Below, one piece after another: positions 41,865-50,544 of a DNA stretch of 64,000 nt. The DNA lies in NCBI RefSeq assembly GCF_014349155.1, contig NZ_JACSIT010000078.1, positions 16,248-80,247 of the forward strand. Direction: 5' to 3'. The number at the start of each line of letters is the position of its first letter. Within the stretch, counting starts at the first letter, position 1. The notes beneath the pieces were generated by a model. That model searched no databases, had not been told where the DNA came from, and saw nothing but the letters and a program-made list of their open reading frames with translations. The stretch comes from Neolewinella lacunae (lineage in GTDB: Bacteria; Bacteroidota; Bacteroidia; Chitinophagales; Saprospiraceae). A program made the position numbers and the translations under genes.

Positions 41865-43616
41865 ATGACGCGATTCCTGCGCTTGATTTTGCTGCACGGT
41901 ATTTTCTGTTGGGCGCTGACGCAGGTGCCGGGAACGTTGGAGGCGCAAAGCCCCCTCCGCCTCCAGGTGCGGGGCACTGACCTGGAGTGGACGGACGATC
42001 CCCCCACCCTGTCCGACAGTGCGGAGGTCTTGCGCTATCTGGCCGAGTGGCAAGCGGAGCAACAAGCCATGGCCTACTGGGAAGCTTCCGTCGATAGCCT
42101 CTACCGGACGGGAGCAAGCGCTCTCCAGGCCGTCGTTCACCGCGGTCCCCGCTACACGTGGGGCCAGCTTCGCCCCCCCACCAATCCCGAGTTTTTGGCC
42201 TGGGCGCGGCAGGCGGGGTACCGACCGCAGCGCTTCCGGCCCGGGCGGCGCTTTACGCCGGGGCAGTGGACGGCCCTGCGCGACAGCCTGGTGGTGGGTG
42301 CTGCCGACCGCGGTTACCCTTTCGCGGCGGTGGGCCTGGACAGCATCAGTTGGGAAGCACCGGGGGAACTCTCGGGTGTCATTGCCGTGCAGCCGGGTCC
42401 GCTGGTGCGCTACGGCGAAGTGCGACCACCCGCCGGCCTGCGCGTCCGCACCGCCTTTCTCGAGCGCTACCTCGGCATCCGCCCCGGGGAGGTGTACCGC
42501 GAAAGCCGCGTCCGCCGCATGGGCAATTACCTGGCTCAACTGCCTTACCTTACCGTTAAGGGCCCGCCGACCATCACTTTCGTGGATAGCCTGGCCTTTT
42601 TCGATCTGGCCATCGAGCGCCGCGCCGCCAGCCGCTTCGATTTCGTCATCGGCGTCTTGCCCAATAGTGGTACTGACGGCCGACTGCTGCTGACGGGCGA
42701 CCTCAACGGAGAGTTGTTCAATGGCTTTGGGCAGGGCGAGCGCATCGCCGTGCGTTTTGAGCAGCTCCGCCCCCAAACCCAGGAATTGGCCCTGGCATTG
42801 GAATACCCTTTCTTGTTCAACCTGCCCTTCGGCTTCGAAGGGGAGCTGGATTTTTACCGGCGGGACTCCTCCTTCCTCAACCTCAACTGGCGCCTGGCGG
42901 CCACCTACCTACGGGAGGGCAACGACCGGCTGGCGGTGTTCTGGGAAAACCGCCGGACGATCATCCCCGGCGGAGCAGCGCTTTCTTCCGGTGAATTGCC
43001 CGATACCCTGGGCGTGAGCAGGTCTTTTTTCGGTTTGCAATTGCGCCGGGTGCGGACGGACCGCCGCTTTAGTCCCCGCAATGGCTACGCGCTGGACCTC
43101 AACGCCGCCGCTGGCCTCCGCAAATTGCTGGACGTGGCGGCCAGCGACAGCTTGAACCTGGCCAGCAACCAACTCAAGTTGGAAGGGCGTTTCGATGCCT
43201 ACTTCGATCCTTGGGCGGGAACGGTGCTCTACTTTGGCCTGCGGGGGGGAGGCCTCTTCGGTGACGGGGAAGTGCTGGCCAATGAGCAGTACCGGCTGGG
43301 CGGCGCGAAATTACTGCGTGGCTTTGATGAGCAATCGGTCTTCGCCAGAGACTACCTCCTGGCTACCGCCGAGTTTCGTCTGCTGCTGGGCGGCAATGCC
43401 TACCTCTACAGTTTTGTGGATGCGGCCCGCCTGAATCCCCGCAGCCAGGCCAAGCCGGAGCTGGCCATTGACTACCCGCTCGGCTTCGGGGCGGGCGTTA
43501 ATTTTGAAACCCGGGCGGGCGTCTTTGCCCTGAGCCTGGCCCTGGGACGGAGGAATGGCTTGCCGCTGGATCTGGGCGCGCCGAAGGTTCACCTGGGTTA
43601 CCTCAGCGTTTTCTGA
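41865..43616 (+). CDS. Omp85/TamA-type outer-membrane protein
   Basis: A 583-residue outer-membrane protein with signal peptide (ending TLEAQ), a POTRA-like region (about 60-260, with GYPFAAVGLDSI and LGIRPGEVYRESRVRRM), and a C-terminal 16-strand-type surface-antigen barrel. The diagnostic Omp85 lid-loop motif appears as LLRGFDEQSVFARDY (VRGF/Y type). The last residues HLGYLSVF end with an aromatic. It is shorter than BamA and is better called TamA-like; the passenger is unknown. A variant of the dispersed 18-bp motif is at 41911-41928 within the signal-peptide coding part. The gene converges on, and overlaps by 19 bases, the GGGP synthase gene. Confidence 0.85.
   Translation: MTRFLRLILLHGIFCWALTQVPGTLEAQSPLRLQVRGTDLEWTDDPPTLSDSAEVLRYLAEWQAEQQAMAYWEASVDSLYRTGASALQAVVHRGPRYTWGQLRPPTNPEFLAWARQAGYRPQRFRPGRRFTPGQWTALRDSLVVGAADRGYPFAAVGLDSISWEAPGELSGVIAVQPGPLVRYGEVRPPAGLRVRTAFLERYLGIRPGEVYRESRVRRMGNYLAQLPYLTVKGPPTITFVDSLAFFDLAIERRAASRFDFVIGVLPNSGTDGRLLLTGDLNGELFNGFGQGERIAVRFEQLRPQTQELALALEYPFLFNLPFGFEGELDFYRRDSSFLNLNWRLAATYLREGNDRLAVFWENRRTIIPGGAALSSGELPDTLGVSRSFFGLQLRRVRTDRRFSPRNGYALDLNAAAGLRKLLDVAASDSLNLASNQLKLEGRFDAYFDPWAGTVLYFGLRGGGLFGDGEVLANEQYRLGGAKLLRGFDEQSVFARDYLLATAEFRLLLGGNAYLYSFVDAARLNPRSQAKPELAIDYPLGFGAGVNFETRAGVFALSLALGRRNGLPLDLGAPKVHLGYLSVF
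41911..41928 (-). repeat. Dispersed motif copy in the Omp85-like gene
   Basis: GGGCGCTGACGCAGGTGC on the + strand, i.e. antisense to the copies in coaX and the acylase gene relative to the coding strand; spacer TGA. Confidence 0.6.
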
Positions 43617-44395
43617 GTGCTGGCCTTGGTGGGATCCAGGGTTTCGGTGGGCGGCCGGGAGGCGGCGCGCACGGCAGCGGCGAGGCTGGGTAGCCAACTG
43701 CTGTCCTGTTCCAGCCCGTTGCCTACTACGATGACGTCGGCCCCCGCTTCGAGGGCCTGCGCGGCGCGCTCGGGCGTCCGGATGCCACCGCCTACGATGA
43801 TGGGCAGAGACACCTCGTGCCGGACGCAGGCGATCATGGTGGCGGAAATGGGGTTTTGCGCGCCACTGCCCGCATCAAGGTAGATCAGTTTCATCCCCAG
43901 TTGCTCCCCGGCTAAGGCCGTGGCGGTGGTGATTTGCGGCTTGTCGGCGGGAATGGGCGTGGTATTGCTCATGTAGGACACCGAGGTGGGCTTGCCACCG
44001 TCGATGAGCAGGTAGGCGGTGGGGATGGCCTCCAGTTTCATCCTTTTAATGTGGGCGGCAACCTGTACGTGCTGGCCGATCAGCAAGTCGGGGTTGCGGC
44101 CAGAAAGGAGGGAGAGCAGCAAGAGCGCATCGGCCTGGGCGTCCAACTGGTAGCTGGAGCCGGGGAAGAGGACCACGGGGGCAGCATCGAGGCTGCTGCG
44201 AAGCAGTTTGAGGTAGTACTCCGACTGGGGGGCATTGACCAGGCTGCCGCCCCAGAGGAAGAGGTCGATCAGGCCTGCGTTGGCGAAGCTTGCCAACTCC
44301 CCCAGGTTATCCCGCCGGGCCTTATCCGGGTCGATGAGAACGGCCAGCAGTTTTTTGCCGCTATTGCGAGCGGCGGACAGCAGGGGGTATACCAT
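43598..44395 (-). CDS. Geranylgeranylglyceryl phosphate synthase family protein
   Basis: A TIM-barrel prenyltransferase of the GGGPS/PcrB family, 265 residues, joining a polyprenyl diphosphate to glycerol 1-phosphate. Landmarks: LAVLIDPDKA near residue 20, LFLWGGSLV, VVLFPGSSYQL, YLLIDGGKPTSVSYMSNT, MKLIYLDAGSGA, PIIVGGGIRTPERA and GADVIVVGNGLEQD. Homologues are known in Bacteroidota, for example in Flavobacterium johnsoniae, where archaeal-type GGGP synthesis has been shown; the physiological product in bacteria is not settled. It converges with the Omp85-like gene. Confidence 0.92.
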   Translation of the reverse strand: MVYPLLSAARNSGKKLLAVLIDPDKARRDNLGELASFANAGLIDLFLWGGSLVNAPQSEYYLKLLRSSLDAAPVVLFPGSSYQLDAQADALLLLSLLSGRNPDLLIGQHVQVAAHIKRMKLEAIPTAYLLIDGGKPTSVSYMSNTTPIPADKPQITTATALAGEQLGMKLIYLDAGSGAQNPISATMIACVRHEVSLPIIVGGGIRTPERAAQALEAGADVIVVGNGLEQDSSWLPSLAAAVRAASRPPTETLDPTKASTQKTLR

Positions 44396-44571
44396 GTAAA
44401 ATAGCGGTGGTTATGGCGTGGGGCCAAGGTACGGACAAATCGTGGGATGGTGCCTGGTACCGAACGGGCACCGTCCGCTGCCTCCCTAAAGCCCCGTGCG
44501 ATACCTACGGCATTCCTGGCACAGTAGGTTTCTCCCCAAAAGGTTTCCCCATCCACATCCCCAAAAACGAG

Positions 44572-44606
44572 GAAGACCCCGCTCCGGGGGTGGAGCGGGG
44601 TCTTCG
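44572..44606 (-). terminator. Intrinsic terminator of tRNA-Leu
   Basis: A 14-bp stem (GAAGACCCCGCTCC paired with GGAGCGGGGTCTTC) followed on the minus strand by CTCGTTTTTGGGG, right after the tRNA 3' end. Confidence 0.88.
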
Positions 44607-44612
44607 GTAAAG

Positions 44613-44697
44613 TGCCCAGGACAGGAGTCGAACCTGCACGTCCGTAATGGACACCAGCCCCTCAAGCTGGCGTGTCTACCAATTTCACCACCTGGGC
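44613..44697 (-). tRNA. tRNA-Leu(GAG)
   Basis: An 85-nt class II tRNA on the minus strand. The acceptor stem GCCCAGG (5', 44697-44691) pairs with CCTGGGC near the 3' end, with discriminator A at 44613 and no encoded CCA. The anticodon arm CCAGC-TTGAGGG-GCTGG places GAG at 44663-44661. A long variable arm and a T-loop TTCGACT are present. Downstream is a strong terminator. Confidence 0.95.
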
Positions 44698-44941
44698 GTG
44701 GATGCCTGAGGCCCAACGGATGGGCTCAAGCGGACGCAAAAGTAATGCGCCCACCCGGATCGAACAATAGTTGGGCAAAAAATAGTTCCCAAGGCACTTC
44801 ATCCCGTGGACCGCACCGCCCAACAACCGACCGAAAAGTGGCACCCCCCAGAAAATCTCTTGCCTCCCCCCATAAAGTGACACGAGCTTAAACTTTTTAT
44901 CGTCTCAACAATTAATGTAGATACATCAAATATCGCAAACC

Positions 44942-45655
44942 ATGCAAACCATCTTCCATCCCGCCAGCAGCCGGGGTTTTGCCGACCACGGTTGGCTCCA
45001 ATCTGCCCACACGTTCAGTTTTGCCAACTACTACGACCCTGAGCGGATCCACTTCGGTGCTTTGCGGGTATTGAACGACGACAAGGTGGCCGCCGGTCGG
45101 GGCTTTGGCAAACATCCCCACGATAACATGGAGATCATTTCCATTCCGCTAGCGGGTGACCTGCGCCACGAAGACTCTTTGGGCAACACCACCATCATCC
45201 GGCAGGGCGACGTGCAGGCGATGAGCGCAGGCACCGGCGTTGCCCACAGTGAAATGAACGCCAACACCGACCAGGCCGTCGAATTCCTCCAGATCTGGGT
45301 TTTCCCCCGCGAGCGGGACGTAACCCCCAGCTACTCTCAAATTACCCTTGACGCCACACGCCTGGAAAACCGGCTGGAGCAGATCGTCTCTCCCGATGCT
45401 GCTGGCCCCGGGGTTACGGTGCAGCAGGATGCCTGGTTCCACCTCGGCAAACTCGCGGCGGGTACGGAACACAGCTACCAGGTTAAGAAGCCGGGCAACG
45501 GCGTGTACGCTTTTCTCCTCTCCGGCGAAGCAAGCGTTGCTGGCCAAACGATGGGCAAGCGCGACGGGCTCGGCGTCTGGGAAACCGACCAAATGACCAT
45601 TGAGGTGAACGCCGACGCAGAATTGCTGCTGATGGAAGTCCCCATGTCTTTCTAA
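44942..45655 (+). CDS. Pirin family protein
   Basis: A bicupin of the pirin family, 237 residues. The N-terminal cupin has the metal-ligand set His58, His60 (GFGKHPHDNMEIIS), His102 and Glu104 (GTGVAHSEMNA). Family segments: RGFADHGWLQSAHTFSFANYYDPERIHFGALRVLNDD in parts. Some pirins have quercetinase activity, others regulate; the role here is not given by the sequence. It is followed by a nitroreductase on the same strand, 109 bases away, a common pairing of redox-related genes. Confidence 0.95.
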   Translation: MQTIFHPASSRGFADHGWLQSAHTFSFANYYDPERIHFGALRVLNDDKVAAGRGFGKHPHDNMEIISIPLAGDLRHEDSLGNTTIIRQGDVQAMSAGTGVAHSEMNANTDQAVEFLQIWVFPRERDVTPSYSQITLDATRLENRLEQIVSPDAAGPGVTVQQDAWFHLGKLAAGTEHSYQVKKPGNGVYAFLLSGEASVAGQTMGKRDGLGVWETDQMTIEVNADAELLLMEVPMSF

Positions 45656-45764
45656 TCTAACCAAAAAAACTGAACAATAAGGCCAGGTATTTTCTTTGGT
45701 GGGCAAGTTGGCTAAAGGGCCACTTTCCGCAATGAGTGTACCAAACCTGTAAAACAAGCTCAAA

Positions 45765-46409
45765 ATGACTACGACTTCTTCTTCCCTCTTGACCGACCTC
45801 AACTGGCGCTACGCCACCAAGAAGTTCGACACCAGCAAAAAAGTGAGTGCCGAAGACTTGGAAACCATCATGTCGGCCGTCAACCTTGCGGCCACTTCCT
45901 ACGGCCTACAGCCCTTCCGCGTGATGCACGTGCAAGACCCTGCCGTGCGGGAAAAACTCAAGGCGGCTGCCTACGGACAACCGCAGATCACGGACGCCGA
46001 CCACCTTTTCGTCTTCTGCCACCTGCTGGAGGTGTCGGACGAGTACGTTGACGACTACATCGCCCGCATTGCTGCCGAGCGTAACACGGACGTAGCCAAC
46101 CTCAAAGGTTTTGGGGATACGATCAAGGGTAGCCTGGGCAACAAAACTTCGCAAGAGGTGGCCGACTGGACCCGCCGCCAAGCCTACATTGCTCTGGGCC
46201 ACTTATTGGTCACTGCCGCGACCCTGCGCGTGGATAGTTGCCCGATGGAAGGCTTCGATGCCGCCGCCTTTGGGGAGATCCTGGGTCTGAAAGACCAGGG
46301 CCTGGGGGCGGCCGTAGTCGCCACGGTAGGCTACCGTTCCGAAGAAGATCAGCTCCAGCACGCGGCCAAGGTTCGCCTGCCCCTCACCGAACTGTTCCAC
46401 ACCGTTTAA
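45765..46409 (+). CDS. NAD(P)H-dependent nitroreductase family oxidoreductase
   Basis: A 214-residue flavoprotein of the NfsB/DrgA type. The opening LNWRYATKKFDTSKKVS is the FMN-phosphate-binding arginine/lysine segment; AATSYGLQPFRVMHV, ADHLFVFCHL and GEILGLKDQGLGAAVVATVGYRSEED follow the family. It reduces nitro or quinone compounds with NAD(P)H; the natural substrate is unknown. A strong terminator follows 8 bases after the stop. Confidence 0.93.
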   Translation: MTTTSSSLLTDLNWRYATKKFDTSKKVSAEDLETIMSAVNLAATSYGLQPFRVMHVQDPAVREKLKAAAYGQPQITDADHLFVFCHLLEVSDEYVDDYIARIAAERNTDVANLKGFGDTIKGSLGNKTSQEVADWTRRQAYIALGHLLVTAATLRVDSCPMEGFDAAAFGEILGLKDQGLGAAVVATVGYRSEEDQLQHAAKVRLPLTELFHTV

Positions 46410-46417
46410 AAACTCGT

Positions 46418-46464
46418 GCGCGCGGCGGGGCTTGGGGCAGTTCCGCCGCAGCCCCGCCGCGCGC
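46418..46464 (+). terminator. Strong intrinsic terminator after the nitroreductase
   Basis: A perfect 15-bp stem, arms 46418-46432 and 46450-46464, followed by CACTTTTCT. The next gene begins only 12 bases later. Confidence 0.85.
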
Positions 46465-46476
46465 CACTTTTCTCCC

Positions 46477-46770
46477 ATGGTCCACATCCTCAGTATTTCC
46501 ACCAACCGGGAGACCCTGCGCATCCTCGATCGCCTGGTCAACCAGAACGAAGCCTGGACGGGTTTGCCCGCGCCCGACTTCGCCAGCGCCAAGGCATTGT
46601 TGGTAGAGCACGACTTCGACCTCGCCCTGATCGGCAGTGGCATCAGCGCCTGGGAACAAGAGGCGTTGGCAGAACTGGTGGTAGAAACCGGAAAAAAGAC
46701 GAAGTTGGTACCCCACTTTGGCGGGGGCAGTGGACTGCTCTACGCGGAGATTGCCCAAGCGCTGGATTGA
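46477..46770 (+). CDS. Small receiver-like hypothetical protein
   Basis: A 97-residue protein. Alternating strands and helices (VHILSISTN, HDFDLALIGSGI, TKLVPHFGGGSGLL) suggest a small Rossmann-like or receiver-like fold, without the canonical phosphoacceptor set. I recall similar short proteins in other Bacteroidota, with the HFGGGSGLL tail conserved. ATG at 46477 lies 12 bases after the terminator of the preceding gene, leaving almost no room for a promoter. Function unknown. Confidence 0.7.
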   Translation: MVHILSISTNRETLRILDRLVNQNEAWTGLPAPDFASAKALLVEHDFDLALIGSGISAWEQEALAELVVETGKKTKLVPHFGGGSGLLYAEIAQALD

Positions 46771-46797
46771 CCTACTGTCTCCTCCGTTCTGGCCGTT

Positions 46798-46815
46798 GCA
46801 CCTGCGGCCGCGCCC
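46798..46815 (+). repeat. Dispersed 18-bp motif between convergent genes
   Basis: GCACCTGCGGCCGCGCCC between the convergent small hypothetical gene and cvpA, so it is in a downstream position for both. Confidence 0.8.
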
Positions 46816-46870
46816 CATTAAGCAAAGGAATAGGAATAAGGGGGGAAAGGAATAAAGGGGCGGGCTTCTA

Positions 46871-47446
46871 TTACTCTTCCAGGTCGAACAGTGAATCGCT
46901 CTCGCCCTGGTCCACATTGTCGCGCAGGCGGTCCATGGCATCCACGGCGCGGTCGTAGAAGTCGCGGAAGATGGGATAGAGGTCTTTGCCGCGCTCCCAC
47001 ACGGCGTTGCGAATGGCCGTAAGTGGCTTGTAGGTGATGCTGGCTTCCCGCAGTTCGGGGGAGATGATGCGGCTTTGGTCGCCAAAAAACACCAGCCCCG
47101 AGAAGATGAAGGTGAAGAAAAGGCCGGAGAGAATGCCGCCCATGATCTGGTTGATGAAGTTGATGTTCACCGTTTCGAGGAAGCCCGTGAGGCCTTTGGC
47201 GAGCAATTTAAAGAGCACCAGCGTGAGGAAAAACACCAGGATGGCCCCGAGTACAAAGGCTCCGCCGGTGGTGATGGCGGGGGCCCAGTTGTACAGCATA
47301 TCTCCCATGATGGGCCCAAATTTCATGGCGGCGAGGATGCCGATGACGTAACTGGCCAGGGTGAGAACCGTAGCGATGATGCCTTTACTGTAGCCTACCC
47401 AAAAGCCGTAGGCTAAGAAAATGAGGCAGATGATGTCAATTACCAT
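46871..47446 (-). CDS. cvpA: CvpA family inner-membrane protein
   Basis: A 191-residue membrane protein with four hydrophobic helices (about 3-22, 28-47, 63-85, 100-125), opening IDIICLIFLAYGFWVGYSKGI, which is the CvpA start pattern, and containing GGILSGLFFTFIFSGLVFF. The C-terminal third is soluble and acidic. CvpA was first linked to colicin V production; homologues act in envelope homeostasis. Divergent from serA with a shared 204-base promoter region. Confidence 0.88.
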   Translation of the reverse strand: MVIDIICLIFLAYGFWVGYSKGIIATVLTLASYVIGILAAMKFGPIMGDMLYNWAPAITTGGAFVLGAILVFFLTLVLFKLLAKGLTGFLETVNINFINQIMGGILSGLFFTFIFSGLVFFGDQSRIISPELREASITYKPLTAIRNAVWERGKDLYPIFRDFYDRAVDAMDRLRDNVDQGESDSLFDLEE

Positions 47447-47650
47447 AACGTAAAATTAGTGCCTAAGCCGCCCGGAAAACGGAGCGTTAGCCATAAACAA
47501 CACCCGAAAGTAAGGATAAAGATGAGGAAGGCCGGTTTTTTGGCGGTCGTTTATACCAAGTAATCGGGATTCTCGACGAACGACGCCAACGTCGCGTGGG
47601 CCGGCAATTTTCCGTTTCTTTGCGCCATATTCATCAATACCCCCTCCCAA

Positions 47651-48592
47651 ATGATTCGCATTCTCGCCAACGATGGCATTGCCCCCAACGGCCTGGCCGA
47701 CCTGGAAGCCGCCGGTTTTGAGGTCAGCACCGAAAAAATTGCCCAGGACGCCCTGCTGACGGAGCTCAACAATTTCGACGTCATCATCGTCCGCAGTGCC
47801 ACCAAAGTCCGCAAAGACCTCATCGACGCCAGCCCGAACCTGAAGGCCATCTGCCGGGGTGGGGTGGGCATTGACAACATCGACCACGAGTACGCCAAGT
47901 CCAAAGGCATCCCCACCTACAATACGCCGGCCGCTTCGAGTGTGAGTGTAGCGGAACTGGTTTTTGCCCACTTTTTTGGGCTGGGCCGCTTCCTGCAGCG
48001 GTCCAACTTTGAGCTCCGGGCGGCCGACAGCAGCTTTGACAAGCTGAAAAAAGCCTACGGCGAAGGCCGGGAGATGCGGGGCAAAACCCTCGGCATCATC
48101 GGCTTTGGGCGCATTGGTATCGAGGCGGCGCGCATTGGCCTGGGCCTGGGCATGAAGGTGCTGCCGGTGGATCCTTACAAAGACAGCGAGACGATTGAGC
48201 TGCAGTTTATGGACGAGCAGCGGGTAAGCGTCCGCGTACCCACCGTACCGATGGATACGATGCTGGCGGAGGCCGATTACATCACGGTGCACGTCCCGGG
48301 CGGCAACCTGATCAACGCCGAGGAGTTTGCGAAGATGAAAGACGGGGTTATCCTGGCCAACACGAGCCGGGGCGGGGTCATCAACGAAGATGCGCTGCTG
48401 GCCGCCCTCGCAACGGGCAAAGTTGCGGGTGCGGCGCTGGACGTTTTTGTCGGCGAACCCAACCCACGGCGGGAACTCCTGGAGCACCCCAAAATCAGCA
48501 TCACGCCCCACATCGGCGCGGCCACCGAAGAGGCCCAGTACAAAATCGGCACGGAACTGGCCGATCAACTCAAGGCGCACTTCGGGTTATAA
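47651..48592 (+). CDS. serA: D-3-phosphoglycerate dehydrogenase, short form
   Basis: Oxidises 3-phosphoglycerate with NAD+, the first step of serine synthesis. 313 residues: catalytic domain with RSATKVRKDLID, CRGGVGIDNID, the Rossmann motif GIIGFGRIGIEAARIG, then the TSRGGVINEDAL and PHIGAATEEAQ segments. There is no C-terminal ACT domain, so feedback regulation by serine through ACT is not expected. ATG at 47651. Divergent from cvpA. A terminator at 48657-48695 follows. Confidence 0.92.
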   Translation: MIRILANDGIAPNGLADLEAAGFEVSTEKIAQDALLTELNNFDVIIVRSATKVRKDLIDASPNLKAICRGGVGIDNIDHEYAKSKGIPTYNTPAASSVSVAELVFAHFFGLGRFLQRSNFELRAADSSFDKLKKAYGEGREMRGKTLGIIGFGRIGIEAARIGLGLGMKVLPVDPYKDSETIELQFMDEQRVSVRVPTVPMDTMLAEADYITVHVPGGNLINAEEFAKMKDGVILANTSRGGVINEDALLAALATGKVAGAALDVFVGEPNPRRELLEHPKISITPHIGAATEEAQYKIGTELADQLKAHFGL

Positions 48593-48596
48593 GTAT

Positions 48597-48614
48597 GGGC
48601 GCGGCCGCAGGTGC
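48597..48614 (-). repeat. Dispersed 18-bp motif after serA
   Basis: GGGCGCGGCCGCAGGTGC, 4 bases after the serA stop, followed by the same C-run/G-run palindrome seen after the copy at 26333. Confidence 0.8.
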
Positions 48615-48656
48615 TCCCCCCCAACCCCCCGAAGGGGGGAGTAGGGATAAGACAGC

Positions 48657-48695
48657 AAGGGCTGGCCGGAGCGCAGGTGTTCCGGGCCAGCCCTT
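48657..48695 (+). terminator. Intrinsic terminator of serA
   Basis: Arms AAGGGCTGGCC and GGCCAGCCCTT, followed by TTCATT. The loop contains GCGCAGGTGT, a fragment resembling the dispersed motif. Confidence 0.8.
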
Positions 48696-48792
48696 TTCAT
48701 TAATGGCATGGTGCAGCCCTCTCCCTGCGTCAGGAAATGGCGTCGGGGCGCAGCGGAGGCATCTCCCCGATAAAAAAACCGCGCTGACCCCT

Positions 48793-48800
48793 TACTTTTG
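48793..48800 (+). promoter_or_regulatory. Candidate -7 box of the 48.8-kb lipoprotein gene (TACTTTTG)
   Basis: TACTTTTG fits TAnnTTTG and is 22 bases before the ATG at 48823. Confidence 0.45.
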
Positions 48801-48822
48801 CGGCACAAACTGTACCCCCCCG

Positions 48823-49380
48823 ATGCAAAGATTCATTTTACTTCTGCTGCTGGCTTCCCTGGCTTTCTCTTGTGGCTCCCAGGAAGGGGAAGCTGCCGAC
48901 GAAGCAACTGCTGCTGACACTACCGCTACCGCCGGGGCTCCCGCTGAAGACCCCATGGCCAACATTGCTCCGCCGCCGCCCCAGTGTGTTTACCTGACGG
49001 AGGCGGAAGTGCTCAGCCTCTTCCCCGCCGGTGTACAGATCCCCATGCCCGCCCAACGCGCGGCGTCCAGCTACAACAGCTGCCAGTATACCCTGGACGC
49101 TACGGAGTGGAGTGCCGGCCTGGTGCTGGAAATGCCCGAAGAGGATAACGAAATCCAGGCCATCCGCGACGAAGTAGCCGGGGCCAAGGGCAAAGACGCG
49201 GTAAAGCTGATGGACTTCCCGGCCCGCATCCTCAACGACGGCCGCATCATCGCCGTGGAGGCCAGTAAGCCCTTCCGGGTGAAATTTTCGGCCCTGCCCA
49301 AAGAAGGTTTCCCCGAAGCATTTGATGCCGCCGCCCGCCGGGCGATGATCATCAAGTTGGCCGAAGCCACCCTGCAGTAA
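48823..49380 (+). CDS. Hypothetical lipoprotein
   Basis: A 185-residue lipoprotein: signal peptide with lipobox LAFSC (Cys17), an acidic Ala/Thr-rich linker, then a compact domain from about residue 50 with two cysteines (PQCVYLTEAEVLSLFP and SYNSCQYTL) that may form a disulfide. The pattern resembles DUF3558-type or similar small extracytoplasmic domains with a CxxLT...C layout, but I cannot name it. It stands between serA and the nucleoid-associated protein gene. Confidence 0.75.
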   Translation: MQRFILLLLLASLAFSCGSQEGEAADEATAADTTATAGAPAEDPMANIAPPPPQCVYLTEAEVLSLFPAGVQIPMPAQRAASSYNSCQYTLDATEWSAGLVLEMPEEDNEIQAIRDEVAGAKGKDAVKLMDFPARILNDGRIIAVEASKPFRVKFSALPKEGFPEAFDAAARRAMIIKLAEATLQ

Positions 49381-49460
49381 CCGGCCCTGCCCCACCCCGG
49401 CAGGCACCAGCACCGGGCCGGGAGCTTCACCCTACTTTGCCCAACAGATTCCCTTTCTCC

Positions 49461-50474
49461 ATGGACCAACTCATCGTACACCACCTCATCGTCCACGAGC
49501 TGAAAAAACAGCCCGAAATGGCGGAAACGGAACTGCTGCTGAGCAAAGAGACCCTGCCCATCACGGAGCAATCGACCGAACTGGTGGGCCGCCTTGACCA
49601 AATCTTCGAGCGCAAAAACGACCTCCTGCAGGGTTTCCTGGCCGCGCCCGATGAGTCCCTATTCCCCGCCTACTACCAGAACTGGCTGCAGGAGGGACGC
49701 GACCGCTCCAACTTCATTGTTTTCAGCCACGACACCATGGCGGTGCTCGAACAACAGCTGACGGGTGTGATCGGGGCCAAGGGCGGGTACCTGTTGTATG
49801 CCGACTACACGATGGAGGAACAGCGGATGCTCGGCATCTACTTCATCCGCGAAACCCCCGGGCTGGTGTTCGTCCCCGACGCCGAAGCGATTAAGTTGGA
49901 TACCATCCAGTACCTTGACGTAGACCACATGGCCATGGCCGTCCGCCTGCTGGCCGGTAAGGGACGCAACGTGCAGATGATTCGCCACGCCCGTACCCAA
50001 AGCAGCATCAGCCAGTACTTTACCGACTGGGTGGGCCTGGACCGGCCGGAGACGAGCGCCGAACTGACCTACAACTTCCTCGAAAAGGTAGAAGAACTGC
50101 CGGTGCCCAAAGACAAGGAAACGGGCTTTGCCATGAACGAAGGGGAATTTGAAAAAGCCCTGCTGAAGTACGCCGCCAAACAGCCCCAGCAAACCATCCG
50201 CGTCAAAGAATTCGACGAATTTTTCTACGGCAACGAAAAACCCCTCCAGGAAATGCTGGCCGACGGCGACGGGGCCCTGGACGACGGCTTCCGCGTGGAC
50301 AAACGCAGCCTGCGCAAGCAGTTTTACCTCCGCGCAGGCTTCGGTGGCCTCAGCATCACCTGTACCAAAGACCACTTCCGGACGGGACAGATTGAAATAG
50401 ACGAAGCCGCTGGCACCATCACCATCCGCAGCGACGAACTGGCCAACCTCTTGCTGGATCAGAAAGGGGATTAG
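49461..50474 (+). CDS. Nucleoid-associated protein, NdpA/YejK family
   Basis: A 337-residue protein of the NA37/YejK family. Landmarks: the N-terminal IVHHLIVHELKK motif, LLQGFLAAPDE, and the C-terminal DKRSLRKQFYLRAGFGGLSITC segment. Family members bind DNA and associate with the nucleoid. ATG at 49461 gives MDQLIVHHL, the normal start. A near-match to the -7 box (CTACTTTG) lies 20 bases upstream. Confidence 0.85.
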   Translation: MDQLIVHHLIVHELKKQPEMAETELLLSKETLPITEQSTELVGRLDQIFERKNDLLQGFLAAPDESLFPAYYQNWLQEGRDRSNFIVFSHDTMAVLEQQLTGVIGAKGGYLLYADYTMEEQRMLGIYFIRETPGLVFVPDAEAIKLDTIQYLDVDHMAMAVRLLAGKGRNVQMIRHARTQSSISQYFTDWVGLDRPETSAELTYNFLEKVEELPVPKDKETGFAMNEGEFEKALLKYAAKQPQQTIRVKEFDEFFYGNEKPLQEMLADGDGALDDGFRVDKRSLRKQFYLRAGFGGLSITCTKDHFRTGQIEIDEAAGTITIRSDELANLLLDQKGD

Positions 50475-50544
50475 TCCGGGTTCTCCCAGCAGGGTTAAAC
50501 CAGGCACGGGTAATGAACATCCTTTACCTTGGGCTGCGTTGTAA

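Noticed and set aside
44662..44883. A 73-codon minus-strand frame
   Set aside because: It runs through the tRNA-Leu gene, so it is not coding.
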